Position numbers and translations under genes: made by a program | Notes under the pieces: generated by a model | What the model saw: only the letters and a program-made list of their open reading frames with translations | Told to the model about the DNA's origin: nothing | The model's database searches: none | Origin: Actinomyces sp. UMB0138 | GTDB taxonomy: Bacteria > Bacillota > Negativicutes > Veillonellales > Veillonellaceae | Direction of reading: 5' to 3' | NCBI RefSeq assembly: GCF_002849225.1 | Contig: NZ_PKMC01000001.1 | Location: 894,476 to 958,475, forward strand | Length of the DNA stretch: 64,000 bases | Shown here: positions 1 through 7,884 of the stretch, one piece after another | How positions within the stretch are numbered: the first letter of the stretch is position 1 | Layout: every line of letters starts with the position of its first letter

Positions 1-725
1 GGCTCCGCCGGTGTCTCGGTGTGCAGCGGGGTGCGAAAAGCGTCATCCCCATCGTAGGAGTCCAGCTTCTCTTCGCTCTGCCCCTTACTTGAACGGGCAA
101 AGCGCGAACTGCGTTGCGGTTTATCGGCAGCTTCCTCCCGTTTTGCTTCATGCCCCTTCCGCCAAGAGGCATACTTCTGTTCTGCAGAACCAAACCACGC
201 CTTAGCGGCAGCGAATGCACTTGCCAACGGCGTTTCAGTAAGGACCAACAGCGAATAGGCAAAAATCAGCACAAGCAACAGTGCCGCACCTACCCGAGTA
301 AACAGAATGGCTAGCGGGTGCCCTAGAATCCATCCGATAATTCCGCCTGCTTGTTCCAGCCCTTCAATGCCGTTACCGAGCGAAGGTGCCCCTCGTCCGA
401 CGTGCACAATCCCGGTAGCGGCGATCACTACCCCAAGGGTGCCGACAATTACGTGCGCCTTAGCGCCAAGAGGTTCCCGGTTGCGGAAAATACCCAATGC
501 AACCCAAAGGGCCAACAGCGGTGCGACGACAGAGAAAACCCCGACGGCCCCGGCGGCCACGTGGTGGATCACGTCCCCGGCCAGGCCCGACATGCCAAAC
601 CACTCGCGGAGTGCAATGACGACTGCCAGCCCAATGATCGCGAAAGCCAAGCCGTCGCGCTTCAACGAGGGCGTGTATTCCTTAGGAGGTTCAGGTTTCT
701 TCGGTGTTTTCTTGCGTGTAGCCAT
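1..725 (-). CDS. ftsK: DNA translocase FtsK, N-terminal part (truncated by window edge)
   Basis: Only the first ~241 residues are inside the window; the gene runs off the left edge. Reading from an ATG at 725 gives a Lys/Pro-rich start (MATRKKTPKKPEPPKEY) and then about four hydrophobic segments (roughly residues 24-42, 60-80, 90-110 and 140-165), followed by a charged, disordered linker. This matches the FtsK/SpoIIIE membrane domain that tethers the chromosome translocase to the division septum. The ATPase and gamma domains would lie outside, so the name rests on the N-terminal layout plus context: ftsK lies next to rnj and dapA in many actinobacteria. No strong ribosome-binding site is visible. 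Any other polytopic membrane protein is possible but less likely. Confidence 0.8.
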   Translation of the reverse strand, partial: MATRKKTPKKPEPPKEYTPSLKRDGLAFAIIGLAVVIALREWFGMSGLAGDVIHHVAAGAVGVFSVVAPLLALWVALGIFRNREPLGAKAHVIVGTLGVVIAATGIVHVGRGAPSLGNGIEGLEQAGGIIGWILGHPLAILFTRVGAALLLVLIFAYSLLVLTETPLASAFAAAKAWFGSAEQKYASWRKGHEAKREEAADKPQRSSRFARSSKGQSEEKLDSYDGDDAFRTPLHTETPAE

Positions 726-785
726 AGCGGTTTCAGACTATAGGTAAAGTCCAAAAGTCACCTTCCGGCCACGCCGCGGTAAGGC

Positions 786-1721
786 TTATGTGAGCGAATC
801 CTGCGCCATAAGTGCCTCCACATCCCGGTCGTCTGGCACGTTCCGCCCTCCTGGGCGTCCGACCATGATGGCACCGGCAGCATTGGCGCGTCGGGCAGCA
901 GTGATTGGGTCGTATCCGGACAGAAGAGATGCGCACAGCACCCCGGTGTGTACGTCACCCACCGCGGCTGTATCTCTGATTTGGGATGGGAAAGCTGGTA
1001 CTTTGACCGGTTCGGAGTTTGGCCCGTCGGTGACCCAACAGCCCCTGGAGGAATCCCGGCGGACGATGACCGCTGACGGTTTCATAACCTCACTTAGCGC
1101 ATCGTGTAGGGTTTGCCGGCCCAAGACTGCCCGAAGCAAGTCCGTTTCCCGCCTATTCATGGTTAACAGGTCGATGTGCGGCAGGATTCGCCGCAGCCAT
1201 TCCGGGTCTACCTCTTTTATCTGAGGGCCCAAAGCCAGCGTCAAACTTACCCCTTCAGGAAAGTCGGGTAGCCAACCTTCTAGCGCACTCTGATATGCCG
1301 GAGAAACCAGGTCAGAGGCAGACACGTAAACCATGTCCTTGTCCTTTAGCTGGAGCCTTTGCAAGGAAGCTAATTCCTGTTCCGCTTCGACTCCGGGAGC
1401 CACCACTGAAGAGATGAACCCATCGGCTTCGACAAGTACTAGTTTCATGCCGATGTCACCCACTACGTCAGAGGTGACGACGGTGATTCCTTCGCGCCCC
1501 AGTTCTTCGGCAACCATCATAGAGTTTGGTCCGGTGCCCATACAGGCAGCGCACCACACCTCGACTCCTTGGCGGCGGGCAGCGACCATCACTGGGAACG
1601 CGCCGCCTACGCCAACAGAAGACATGGTCGCAGAGACCTCGCCTCCCCTGTCAGGAAGATGGGGAACGTGCATCGGCATAGTCAAAATGACCGATGCAAC
1701 AGCAACCAAAGAACCAGCCAT
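786..1721 (-). CDS. PfkB-family carbohydrate kinase
   Basis: About 311 residues with the ribokinase/PfkB fold: an N-terminal substrate region (GGEVSATMSSVGVGGAF), a central MNRRETDLL stretch where these kinases carry the N-x-x-E Mg/ATP motif, and a C-terminal DTAAVGDVHTGVL corresponding to the DTxGAGD anion-hole/catalytic-Asp signature. The usual GAGD reads AVGD here: the catalytic Asp is kept but the loop is altered. The sugar or nucleoside substrate cannot be told from sequence. The ATG at 1721 lies next to the rnj stop, with GAAGG placed about 7 bases upstream; a TTG three bases earlier is the alternative start. It is probably translationally coupled to rnj and co-transcribed towards ftsK. 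Confidence 0.8.
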   Translation of the reverse strand: MAGSLVAVASVILTMPMHVPHLPDRGGEVSATMSSVGVGGAFPVMVAARRQGVEVWCAACMGTGPNSMMVAEELGREGITVVTSDVVGDIGMKLVLVEADGFISSVVAPGVEAEQELASLQRLQLKDKDMVYVSASDLVSPAYQSALEGWLPDFPEGVSLTLALGPQIKEVDPEWLRRILPHIDLLTMNRRETDLLRAVLGRQTLHDALSEVMKPSAVIVRRDSSRGCWVTDGPNSEPVKVPAFPSQIRDTAAVGDVHTGVLCASLLSGYDPITAARRANAAGAIMVGRPGGRNVPDDRDVEALMAQDSLT

Positions 1722-1724
1722 CAA

Positions 1725-3416
1725 TTACCCTTCAATAACTACGGGAACAATCATTGGGCGTCGCCGCAGCCTGCGGGAAACCCACCGTCCCAAGGCGCGT
1801 CGCATGGCCTGCTGCAGCGAGTAGGCGTCCACGTGCCCCGGTGCCGCCGCCTTCGCAAGAGCCTCTGCCACGTCGGGGAGCACTTCCCTAAACACGGCTT
1901 CGTCCTCGGCCATCCCGCGAGCGGTAATGTGCGGGCCCGCCAGGACCTGCCCCATTTCGAGGTCGACAACGGCGAAGACGCTGACAAAGCCCTCTTCGCC
2001 GAGCACTAGCCGATCGTGCAGTTCGCTTTCACTGATCTCGCCGATCGAACCACCGTCTACGTACACGTAATCACAGGGCACTGCGCCCACTACGGAAGCT
2101 TGTCCATTGGCGAGGTCGACTACTACCCCGTCTTCTGCCAGGGCAATGCGCGACGCAGGCACTCCCGTTTGGACAGCCAGCCGGCCGTTTGCCACGAGGT
2201 GTCTGATCTCGCCGTGAATCGGCATCACGTTCTTCGGCTGAACCACGTTGTAGCAGTACAGCAATTCCCCTGCGGCGGCGTGTCCAGATACGTGCACCTT
2301 TGCGTTGCCCTTGTGCACGACCTTGGTACCTAGGCGCATCAGAGCATTGATTACGCGATATACGGAGTTTTCGTTTCCGGGGATCAACGAGGACGCCAAG
2401 ATGACAGTGTCCTCGGGACCTACCGAGATGAACTTGTGAGTGCCGTTGGCGATCCTGGCAAGAGCTGCCATGGGCTCGCCCTGCGAACCCGTGGCCATGT
2501 ACACCCGCTGCCGTGGGGGCAAGTTTTCAATTTCGCGAGAAGAAACGATTACGCCCTCGGGAGCATTCAGGTACCCCAGCTCCATCGCAATACGCATGTT
2601 GCGTTCCATAGACCGCCCCACAAAGGCAACCTTGCGACCGTGCTCGGCAGCAGCATCTAGTACCTGTTGCACACGGTGCACATGCGAACTGAACGAGGCG
2701 ACAATCAACTGCCCCTGGGCTTTGCCGAACACCGCGCTGATGACGGGTCCAATCTCGCGCTCGTGCGTAACGAATCCCGGCACCTCAGCGTTAGTCGAAT
2801 CCACCATGAACAGGTCTACGCCCTCTTCGCCAAGACGAGCGAAGGAACGCAGATCGGTAATACGGCGATCTAGGGGCAACTGGTCCATCTTGAAGTCGCC
2901 TGTAACTAGAGCATTTCCAGCCTTGGTGCGGATCATGACTGCAAGCGCATCCGGGATGGAGTGGTTTACTGCAACAAATTCGCAGCCGAACCCGCCGATC
3001 TGAACGGTGTCGCCCTCGGCAACCACGTTCAGGTTTGTGTCACGCAGCCGATGTTCCGCCAGCTTCGGTTCCAGGAACGCAAGAGTTAGGCGCGAGCCGT
3101 AGATCGGGATGTCGCGGCGCAAGCGCAACAGGTACGGGACCGCTCCGATGTGGTCCTCGTGGCCGTGAGTGAGCACGAGCCCCACCACATCGTCCATCCT
3201 GTTAGAGATTGCCGAAAAGTCCGGAAGAATCAGGTCTACACCCGGCTGGATTTCTTCAGGAAACAGTACGCCACAATCGACGATCAACAGTTTGCCGTTG
3301 ATCTCGAATACGGTCATGTTCCGTCCGACCTCGCCTAGGCCGCCCAGCGGAGTTACGCGCAGGGTGTCTTTGGCCAGTTTCGGCGGGGTGGGTAAGTCAG
3401 GGTAAAGAGAATTCAC
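1725..3416 (-). CDS. rnj: Ribonuclease J
   Basis: A 563-residue metallo-beta-lactamase/beta-CASP nuclease. The metal-binding HGHEDHIG motif sits near residue 85, followed by GDFKMDQ and the beta-CASP motifs, and the RNA-processing C-terminal domain ends near YSLQQAMRRALGRWVSRRL. RNase J is both a 5'-3' exonuclease and an endonuclease in mRNA decay and rRNA maturation. Length matches actinobacterial RNase J (about 555-560 residues). The start is a GTG at 3416 with a weak ribosome-binding site. It lies downstream of dapA, as in mycobacteria and streptomycetes, and the stop abuts the PfkB start. Confidence 0.95.
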   Translation of the reverse strand: MNSLYPDLPTPPKLAKDTLRVTPLGGLGEVGRNMTVFEINGKLLIVDCGVLFPEEIQPGVDLILPDFSAISNRMDDVVGLVLTHGHEDHIGAVPYLLRLRRDIPIYGSRLTLAFLEPKLAEHRLRDTNLNVVAEGDTVQIGGFGCEFVAVNHSIPDALAVMIRTKAGNALVTGDFKMDQLPLDRRITDLRSFARLGEEGVDLFMVDSTNAEVPGFVTHEREIGPVISAVFGKAQGQLIVASFSSHVHRVQQVLDAAAEHGRKVAFVGRSMERNMRIAMELGYLNAPEGVIVSSREIENLPPRQRVYMATGSQGEPMAALARIANGTHKFISVGPEDTVILASSLIPGNENSVYRVINALMRLGTKVVHKGNAKVHVSGHAAAGELLYCYNVVQPKNVMPIHGEIRHLVANGRLAVQTGVPASRIALAEDGVVVDLANGQASVVGAVPCDYVYVDGGSIGEISESELHDRLVLGEEGFVSVFAVVDLEMGQVLAGPHITARGMAEDEAVFREVLPDVAEALAKAAAPGHVDAYSLQQAMRRALGRWVSRRLRRRPMIVPVVIEG

Positions 3417-3479
3417 GTTCTTATTGTGTCATCTAAAACGCGAAACACCGACCTATTCACCGGGCAAGGTGCAAAAGTT

Positions 3480-4367
3480 TCAGCACAGGCCCAATTTTTC
3501 CATGACTAATTTCAGGGCACGCACCTTCTCTTCTGGCTCTGGCACTAGCGGCAGACGAAGCGTCGGCTCAGGCAGAACTCCCGCCAAAACGAGGGCGTGT
3601 TTCGCCATTACTGCCCCTTGTCCGCCTCCCATAATTGCCTTCACTAGGGGACGTAACTTTCTCGTGAGCGCCCGCCCGGTAGCAATGTCGCCCTGAGCCA
3701 GCGCATCTATCATTTGCCGGTAATAGGCTGCCCCTACATGCGAGACCACCGAGATAACGCCCACGGCACCGTGGGTGAGAAAGGAAAAGTTCAGACCATC
3801 GTCTCCGCTATAGCAGTCGAGTCCTGTCCGCTCCAGACGTTCCTGTGCCCGCTCTACTTTGCCCGTGGCATCTTTGAATGCCTGTACCTGCTCAATTTGG
3901 GCGAGGCGATCCAACGTATCTTCCTTTATTTCGAGGCCGGTACGTCCAGGGATGTCATAGACCATGACCGGAAGGTCGGTCGAGGTCGCCACTGCACGAA
4001 TATGCTGGTACAACCCTTCCTGGGAAGGACGGTTGTAGTAGGGAGCCACAACGAGCAATCCGTCAGCTCCGGCCTCGGCAGCTCCTTCAGCCATCCGCAC
4101 CGCATGGGCAGTATCGTTCGAACAAGCCCCTGCGAACACCACCACACTAGGATCTACTGCCGCCTTCACAGAGCGGATCAGTTCTGCCTTTTCAGGCTGA
4201 TGCGTGGTTGGGGATTCCCCAGTGGTGCCAGACAACAAGATGGCATCACAGCCATCTGCTACAAGCTTCCCGGCGAGCTTCTTCGCCGCCTTGTAATCTA
4301 CCTCTCCGTTTTTCTGGAAGGGAGTGACCATTGCTGTAGCTAGAGTGCCGAAGGTATGTGCTGTCAT
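3480..4367 (-). CDS. dapA: 4-hydroxy-tetrahydrodipicolinate synthase
   Basis: DapA condenses pyruvate with aspartate semialdehyde in lysine/diaminopimelate synthesis. The 295-residue protein is full length. It shows GTTGESPT (substrate-proximal Thr pair), the YDIPGRTG segment with the catalytic Tyr, and FKDATGK, whose Lys forms the Schiff base with pyruvate. The later GGQGAVMAKHAL stretch also fits the family. The ATG at 4367 is clear. It forms a lysine/cell-wall cluster with dapB (5005-5736), separated by a small acetyltransferase, and lies just upstream of rnj. Confidence 0.95.
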   Translation of the reverse strand: MTAHTFGTLATAMVTPFQKNGEVDYKAAKKLAGKLVADGCDAILLSGTTGESPTTHQPEKAELIRSVKAAVDPSVVVFAGACSNDTAHAVRMAEGAAEAGADGLLVVAPYYNRPSQEGLYQHIRAVATSTDLPVMVYDIPGRTGLEIKEDTLDRLAQIEQVQAFKDATGKVERAQERLERTGLDCYSGDDGLNFSFLTHGAVGVISVVSHVGAAYYRQMIDALAQGDIATGRALTRKLRPLVKAIMGGGQGAVMAKHALVLAGVLPEPTLRLPLVPEPEEKVRALKLVMEKLGLC

Positions 4368-4426
4368 GGCCTTAGCTTAAAGGTAAAAAGAAAGAAAAGC
4401 TTTCCGGGTCAAAGTGTGGATACCGT

Positions 4427-5008
4427 TTAGTCCTGTAATTGTGTATACCAAACGTGCTGTACCAGGGCTTGCTCGCCCACCTGGAGTTTTCTACGCACGC
4501 CTGCAGGCGCAAATCCGGCCTCGGTATAAAAGCTGATGCGCCCAGCGTCCCCGCCACTGATCCACACCTGTACTCGCTTCGCACCGGTCCGTTCAAGCAT
4601 GTCCGCGCACGCGGCTAACAACCTGGACCCATGCCCCTTGCCACGTTCCGACTCAGCTACCTCTAGCGCGACTATCTGTGCCTCTGCCGGATGCTCCTGC
4701 AGCGGTGCGGGCCCGGCCGGCAAGGCAGTTGCCTCCGAGAGATCTTCAGCGGGCGCCAGCGCCGCAAAGCCAACAACTTTCGCCCCCGCAATGGCGGTGA
4801 GTACCATGTGACGCCCGTCTGGCGGATTGGCAATCGACTCTTTCCACGTCTGGGTAAATTGTTCCTGCTTCAAGCTGGCAAGAAGTACTGGAGAGGGATT
4901 GTCCAGCACCCCGGCTAGCTCCGCCTTCATTGCCTGCAGATGAATACTGCCAATCGCCTCGGCATCTTCAACTACAGCAGGGCGAACAGAATTGTCTGGT
5001 CCCCTCAT
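4427..5008 (-). CDS. GNAT-family N-acetyltransferase
   Basis: A ~193-residue GCN5-related acetyltransferase. The acetyl-CoA binding motif A is clear (ALEVAESERGKGHGSRLLAA), followed by a conserved FYTEAGFAPAG near the C terminus. The ATG at 5008 overlaps the dapB TGA in an ATGA junction, so translational coupling is likely and this start is preferred over one 20 codons upstream inside dapB. Substrate is unknown. Its position between dapB and dapA does not by itself imply a role in lysine synthesis. A RimI-like or small-molecule acetyltransferase are both possible. Confidence 0.85.
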   Translation of the reverse strand: MRGPDNSVRPAVVEDAEAIGSIHLQAMKAELAGVLDNPSPVLLASLKQEQFTQTWKESIANPPDGRHMVLTAIAGAKVVGFAALAPAEDLSEATALPAGPAPLQEHPAEAQIVALEVAESERGKGHGSRLLAACADMLERTGAKRVQVWISGGDAGRISFYTEAGFAPAGVRRKLQVGEQALVQHVWYTQLQD

Positions 5009-5736
5009 AGACCCATCACCTTGTCGAGGCCGATCGTGAGCCCAGCTAGCCCGCTCACTTTCCGACATGCAAGCATCACGCCAGGCATGAAGGATTCGCG
5101 ATCAAAGCAATCGGTGCGAAGCACAAGCTGTTCTCCGGGGTTGCCAAAGAGGACTTCCTGATGAGCATTGAGGCCGCGCAACCGGACCGCATGAACCGGC
5201 ACGCCCTCGTACTTGGCGCCGCGAGCGCCTTGTGGGTCCGACTCCGTTGCGTCCGGCACCGGTTTGCCCGCTCTGCCGGCAGCAATTGCCCCCGCAGTGG
5301 CAATGGCAGTTCCGGAAGGAGCGTCCACCTTATTCGGATGGTGCATCTCGATAATTTCTGCACTCTCGAAATAGGGTGCGGCGAGCTCGGCAAATTTCAT
5401 GGTCAGCACTGCCGACAACGCAAAGTTCGGAGCGATCAAGACGTTCTTGCCTGTCTGCTCGGCCACCTGAGCAATCTGTTCGTACTTTTCTGGAGTCCAC
5501 CCAGTAGTGCCCACAACGGAATGAGAGCCAGCCCGAAGCGCAGCGCTTACGGTATCTAGAGCCACCGAAGGAACCGTGAAGTCCACCGTTACCTCAGCGC
5601 CAGCTAACGACTGTTCATCGATGGAATTCCCCGAATCTAGACGCGCCACTAATTCCATGTCTTCTTGGCGGGAAACTGCCTCACAAACGGTTGCTCCCAT
5701 ACGCCCGGAAGCACCTACGACTGCTACTTTGATCAT
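5005..5736 (-). CDS. dapB: 4-hydroxy-tetrahydrodipicolinate reductase
   Basis: Full-length DapB of 243 residues, reducing the DapA product with NAD(P)H. It begins with a Rossmann motif (VVGASGRMG). It carries the catalytic E-M-H-H-P-N-K-x-D-A-P-S-G-T signature near residues 130-145, and ends with the LTIGLDKVMGL region typical of the family. The ATG is at 5736. It lies 4 bases downstream of the M16 peptidase gene stop and overlaps the following acetyltransferase start, so the peptidase, dapB and acetyltransferase likely form one transcript. Confidence 0.95.
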   Translation of the reverse strand: MIKVAVVGASGRMGATVCEAVSRQEDMELVARLDSGNSIDEQSLAGAEVTVDFTVPSVALDTVSAALRAGSHSVVGTTGWTPEKYEQIAQVAEQTGKNVLIAPNFALSAVLTMKFAELAAPYFESAEIIEMHHPNKVDAPSGTAIATAGAIAAGRAGKPVPDATESDPQGARGAKYEGVPVHAVRLRGLNAHQEVLFGNPGEQLVLRTDCFDRESFMPGVMLACRKVSGLAGLTIGLDKVMGL

Positions 5737-5740
5737 GACT

Positions 5741-7078
5741 TCACCCTACCTTTGGGCCCACCACTACTTCCACGCGGGCTCCCTCCACAAGATCTTTACA
5801 GATCTCGCTAATCTGCTGCGCCGATACGGCCTCTAGCTTGGCCATAGTGTAGTCGTAGGTATCCAACCGATGCCTACCAATTTCAGCCCGTCCCAATCTA
5901 TTCATCCGGGCCGAGGCAGATTCCATCCCTAAGGCTGTTCCACCGCGTAGCTGCCCCAGGGCGAGGGCGATCTCCTCTTCTCGCACTCCCCCTTGGGCTA
6001 GATCTTCCAATTCTGCCAGCATGACCTTGCGAACTTCATCGACCTTGCCGGGCTGACATCCGGCATACATGCCGAAGTATCCCGCATCCGCGTATGCCGA
6101 TTGGAAAGCAAAAGTGGAATAGGCAAGTCCCCGCTTTTCCCGCACCTGTTGGAACAGGCGGGAGGACATCCCGGAGCCCAGAATTGTGGAGGCAATAGTG
6201 GCCGCATAGCCACGTTCGTCGCTAATCGAGTAGCCGCGTCCTCCTACCAGCAGGTGTGCCTGCTCAATCGGACGCTCAATGTGTAGTTGTGCGTCTTGGG
6301 TCGGGCGCACCTCGGTGACTGAGCGCGTCGGCCTTGGGGCGTCCTCGTCATTACCTGAACGATCTGCCCACGCGCCGGATTGCCTGAAGTCATTGACCAA
6401 TTCGCACAGCTGTTCATGATTCACGTTTCCGGCGGCCGCGATTGTAATTCCGGACGGTACGTAGGTCTGCTGATAATGTTCCCGCACAGCCTCTAGTGGA
6501 GTTGCCGTTACCGATTGCGGGGTGCCCCCGATCGGGCGGGCAAGCTCATGGCCAGCGAACATGGCGCCCGCGAACTTTTCATGCGCCAAATCAGTCGGGT
6601 CATCGGCGGCCATTGCCAGCTCGTCCAGGATGACGGTGCGTTCCATTTCGAAATCGGCGCGATCCAGCTTGGCTCTGGAAACCATGTCCAAAATAATTCG
6701 AAGAGCCATCGGCATATCTGCGGCTAGGACTCGCCCGTAATAGGTGGTGTACTCCTTTGCGGTGCCGGCGTTAGATTCGCCTCCAACCCGGTCAAACGAG
6801 GACGAGATATCTAGCGCGGTAAGATTCTCAGTTCCCTTGAAAAGTAGGTGTTCCAAGTAATGGGTGGAGCCGTAATGGCCCTCAGCTTCGTCGCGGGAGC
6901 CTGCCTCTACCCAGGCCCCCAGGGAGACGCTTCGGGAGGTGGGCACGTTCTGCGTTATAACGCGTAGCCCTCCCGGCAAAATTGTGCGCCTGATCAAGGT
7001 CCCGTCCTCAGTAATAGACAGGTCTGCTCCAGGCTGGTTGTAACTAACGCGAGGCAATTCAAAGCTACCGGTATCCAT
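5741..7078 (-). CDS. M16-family zinc metallopeptidase (pitrilysin/processing-peptidase type)
   Basis: A 445-residue single-chain M16 peptidase. The inverted zinc motif HxxEH is present as HYLEHLLFKGT near residue 93, and the third ligand Glu is expected about 75 residues downstream in the TVILDELAMAADDP region. The R/Y region of the C-terminal half (FQQVREKRGLAYSTFAF) is also intact. Bacterial homologues of this size pair with pnp in Firmicutes and Actinobacteria. The natural substrate is not known. ATG at 7078. It sits upstream of dapB, but a plus-strand gene now separates it from pnp. Confidence 0.9.
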   Translation of the reverse strand: MDTGSFELPRVSYNQPGADLSITEDGTLIRRTILPGGLRVITQNVPTSRSVSLGAWVEAGSRDEAEGHYGSTHYLEHLLFKGTENLTALDISSSFDRVGGESNAGTAKEYTTYYGRVLAADMPMALRIILDMVSRAKLDRADFEMERTVILDELAMAADDPTDLAHEKFAGAMFAGHELARPIGGTPQSVTATPLEAVREHYQQTYVPSGITIAAAGNVNHEQLCELVNDFRQSGAWADRSGNDEDAPRPTRSVTEVRPTQDAQLHIERPIEQAHLLVGGRGYSISDERGYAATIASTILGSGMSSRLFQQVREKRGLAYSTFAFQSAYADAGYFGMYAGCQPGKVDEVRKVMLAELEDLAQGGVREEEIALALGQLRGGTALGMESASARMNRLGRAEIGRHRLDTYDYTMAKLEAVSAQQISEICKDLVEGARVEVVVGPKVG

Positions 7079-7273
7079 AGGTTTCCTATTCTATTGCCCG
7101 GACATTCGATCACCAACCAATAAGAGACAACTCTAACCATCTAGTTGCGGCCGCAACTGTTCACTTTGGGCGATAAGCATAATTATTCGCCTTCGAAACT
7201 AGCTTAACGCCTACTAACTGCGGTAGATTTTCTTGCGAGACACAGATGAATATTTTTCGGTTAGGAGAATAAG

Positions 7274-7825
7274 TTGAATCAGCAAATATATAAAGCAATC
7301 GCTCGAGTCCTAGGAATCATCCTGCTGCTGGTAGGCGTAGGAGCAATCGGAGGCGGGCTGTTCCTGCACTCCTCTGTGAGCTCGCAGCTTTCCGAGCAGA
7401 AGATAACCATGCCCTCCAAGGAGAATCTAACTACCCAAGAGCAGAAAGATCACCTCCTTCAATATGCGGGCCAACCTATGGAGGACGGCAACCAAGCCTT
7501 CGCCTTCTCCGACTACTACATAAAAGAGCACCTGAAGCAGATGGCGGGTGGAAAGAACTACAACGAGGTTTCTGGCGAATACATGAAACTGTCGGCAGAT
7601 CCCAAGGCTGACCCGCAGAAGGTTGCCAAGCTTCGCGATCTACGTGCCGACATGTTCCAAGGCAACTCCCTGCGCGGCATGTTACTCAACGCCTACGCTT
7701 TTTGGACGATGGGTACCGTGGCCCTCTGGGCAGGCATCGGCTCCTTGATCGTAGGTGCGGGCGCGCTCATCTATTCCTTCCTAGGCAAATCAACAAAGCG
7801 CGGCTCTTCTAATACTACTGCCTAA
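7274..7825 (+). CDS. Hypothetical two-pass membrane protein
   Basis: A 183-residue protein not recognised as a known family. It has two clear transmembrane segments (residues ~12-32, rich in Ile/Leu/Val/Gly, and ~145-170) flanking a hydrophilic, Lys/Gln-rich domain of about 110 residues that probably faces outside. It ends in a short basic/Ser tail. The start is TTG at 7274 with a good AGGAG six bases upstream. It is transcribed opposite to its neighbours pnp and the M16 peptidase gene and ends in a shared bidirectional terminator. The codon-like pattern and strong RBS support a real gene. Confidence 0.75.
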   Translation: MNQQIYKAIARVLGIILLLVGVGAIGGGLFLHSSVSSQLSEQKITMPSKENLTTQEQKDHLLQYAGQPMEDGNQAFAFSDYYIKEHLKQMAGGKNYNEVSGEYMKLSADPKADPQKVAKLRDLRADMFQGNSLRGMLLNAYAFWTMGTVALWAGIGSLIVGAGALIYSFLGKSTKRGSSNTTA

Positions 7826-7836
7826 CTCTGTTAATA

Positions 7837-7873
7837 AGTTTTGGCCCGCAGCCAGAGGCTGCGGGCCAAAACT
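7837..7873. terminator. Bidirectional terminator between the membrane protein gene and pnp
   Basis: A perfect 17-base inverted repeat (7837-7853 with 7857-7873) and a 3-base AGA loop. The outer arms are AGTTTT/AAAACT, so either strand produces a GC-rich hairpin ending in U-rich sequence. It lies between convergent genes that end at 7825 (+) and 7885 (-). Confidence 0.9.
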
Positions 7874-7884
7874 TTATCTACGGA

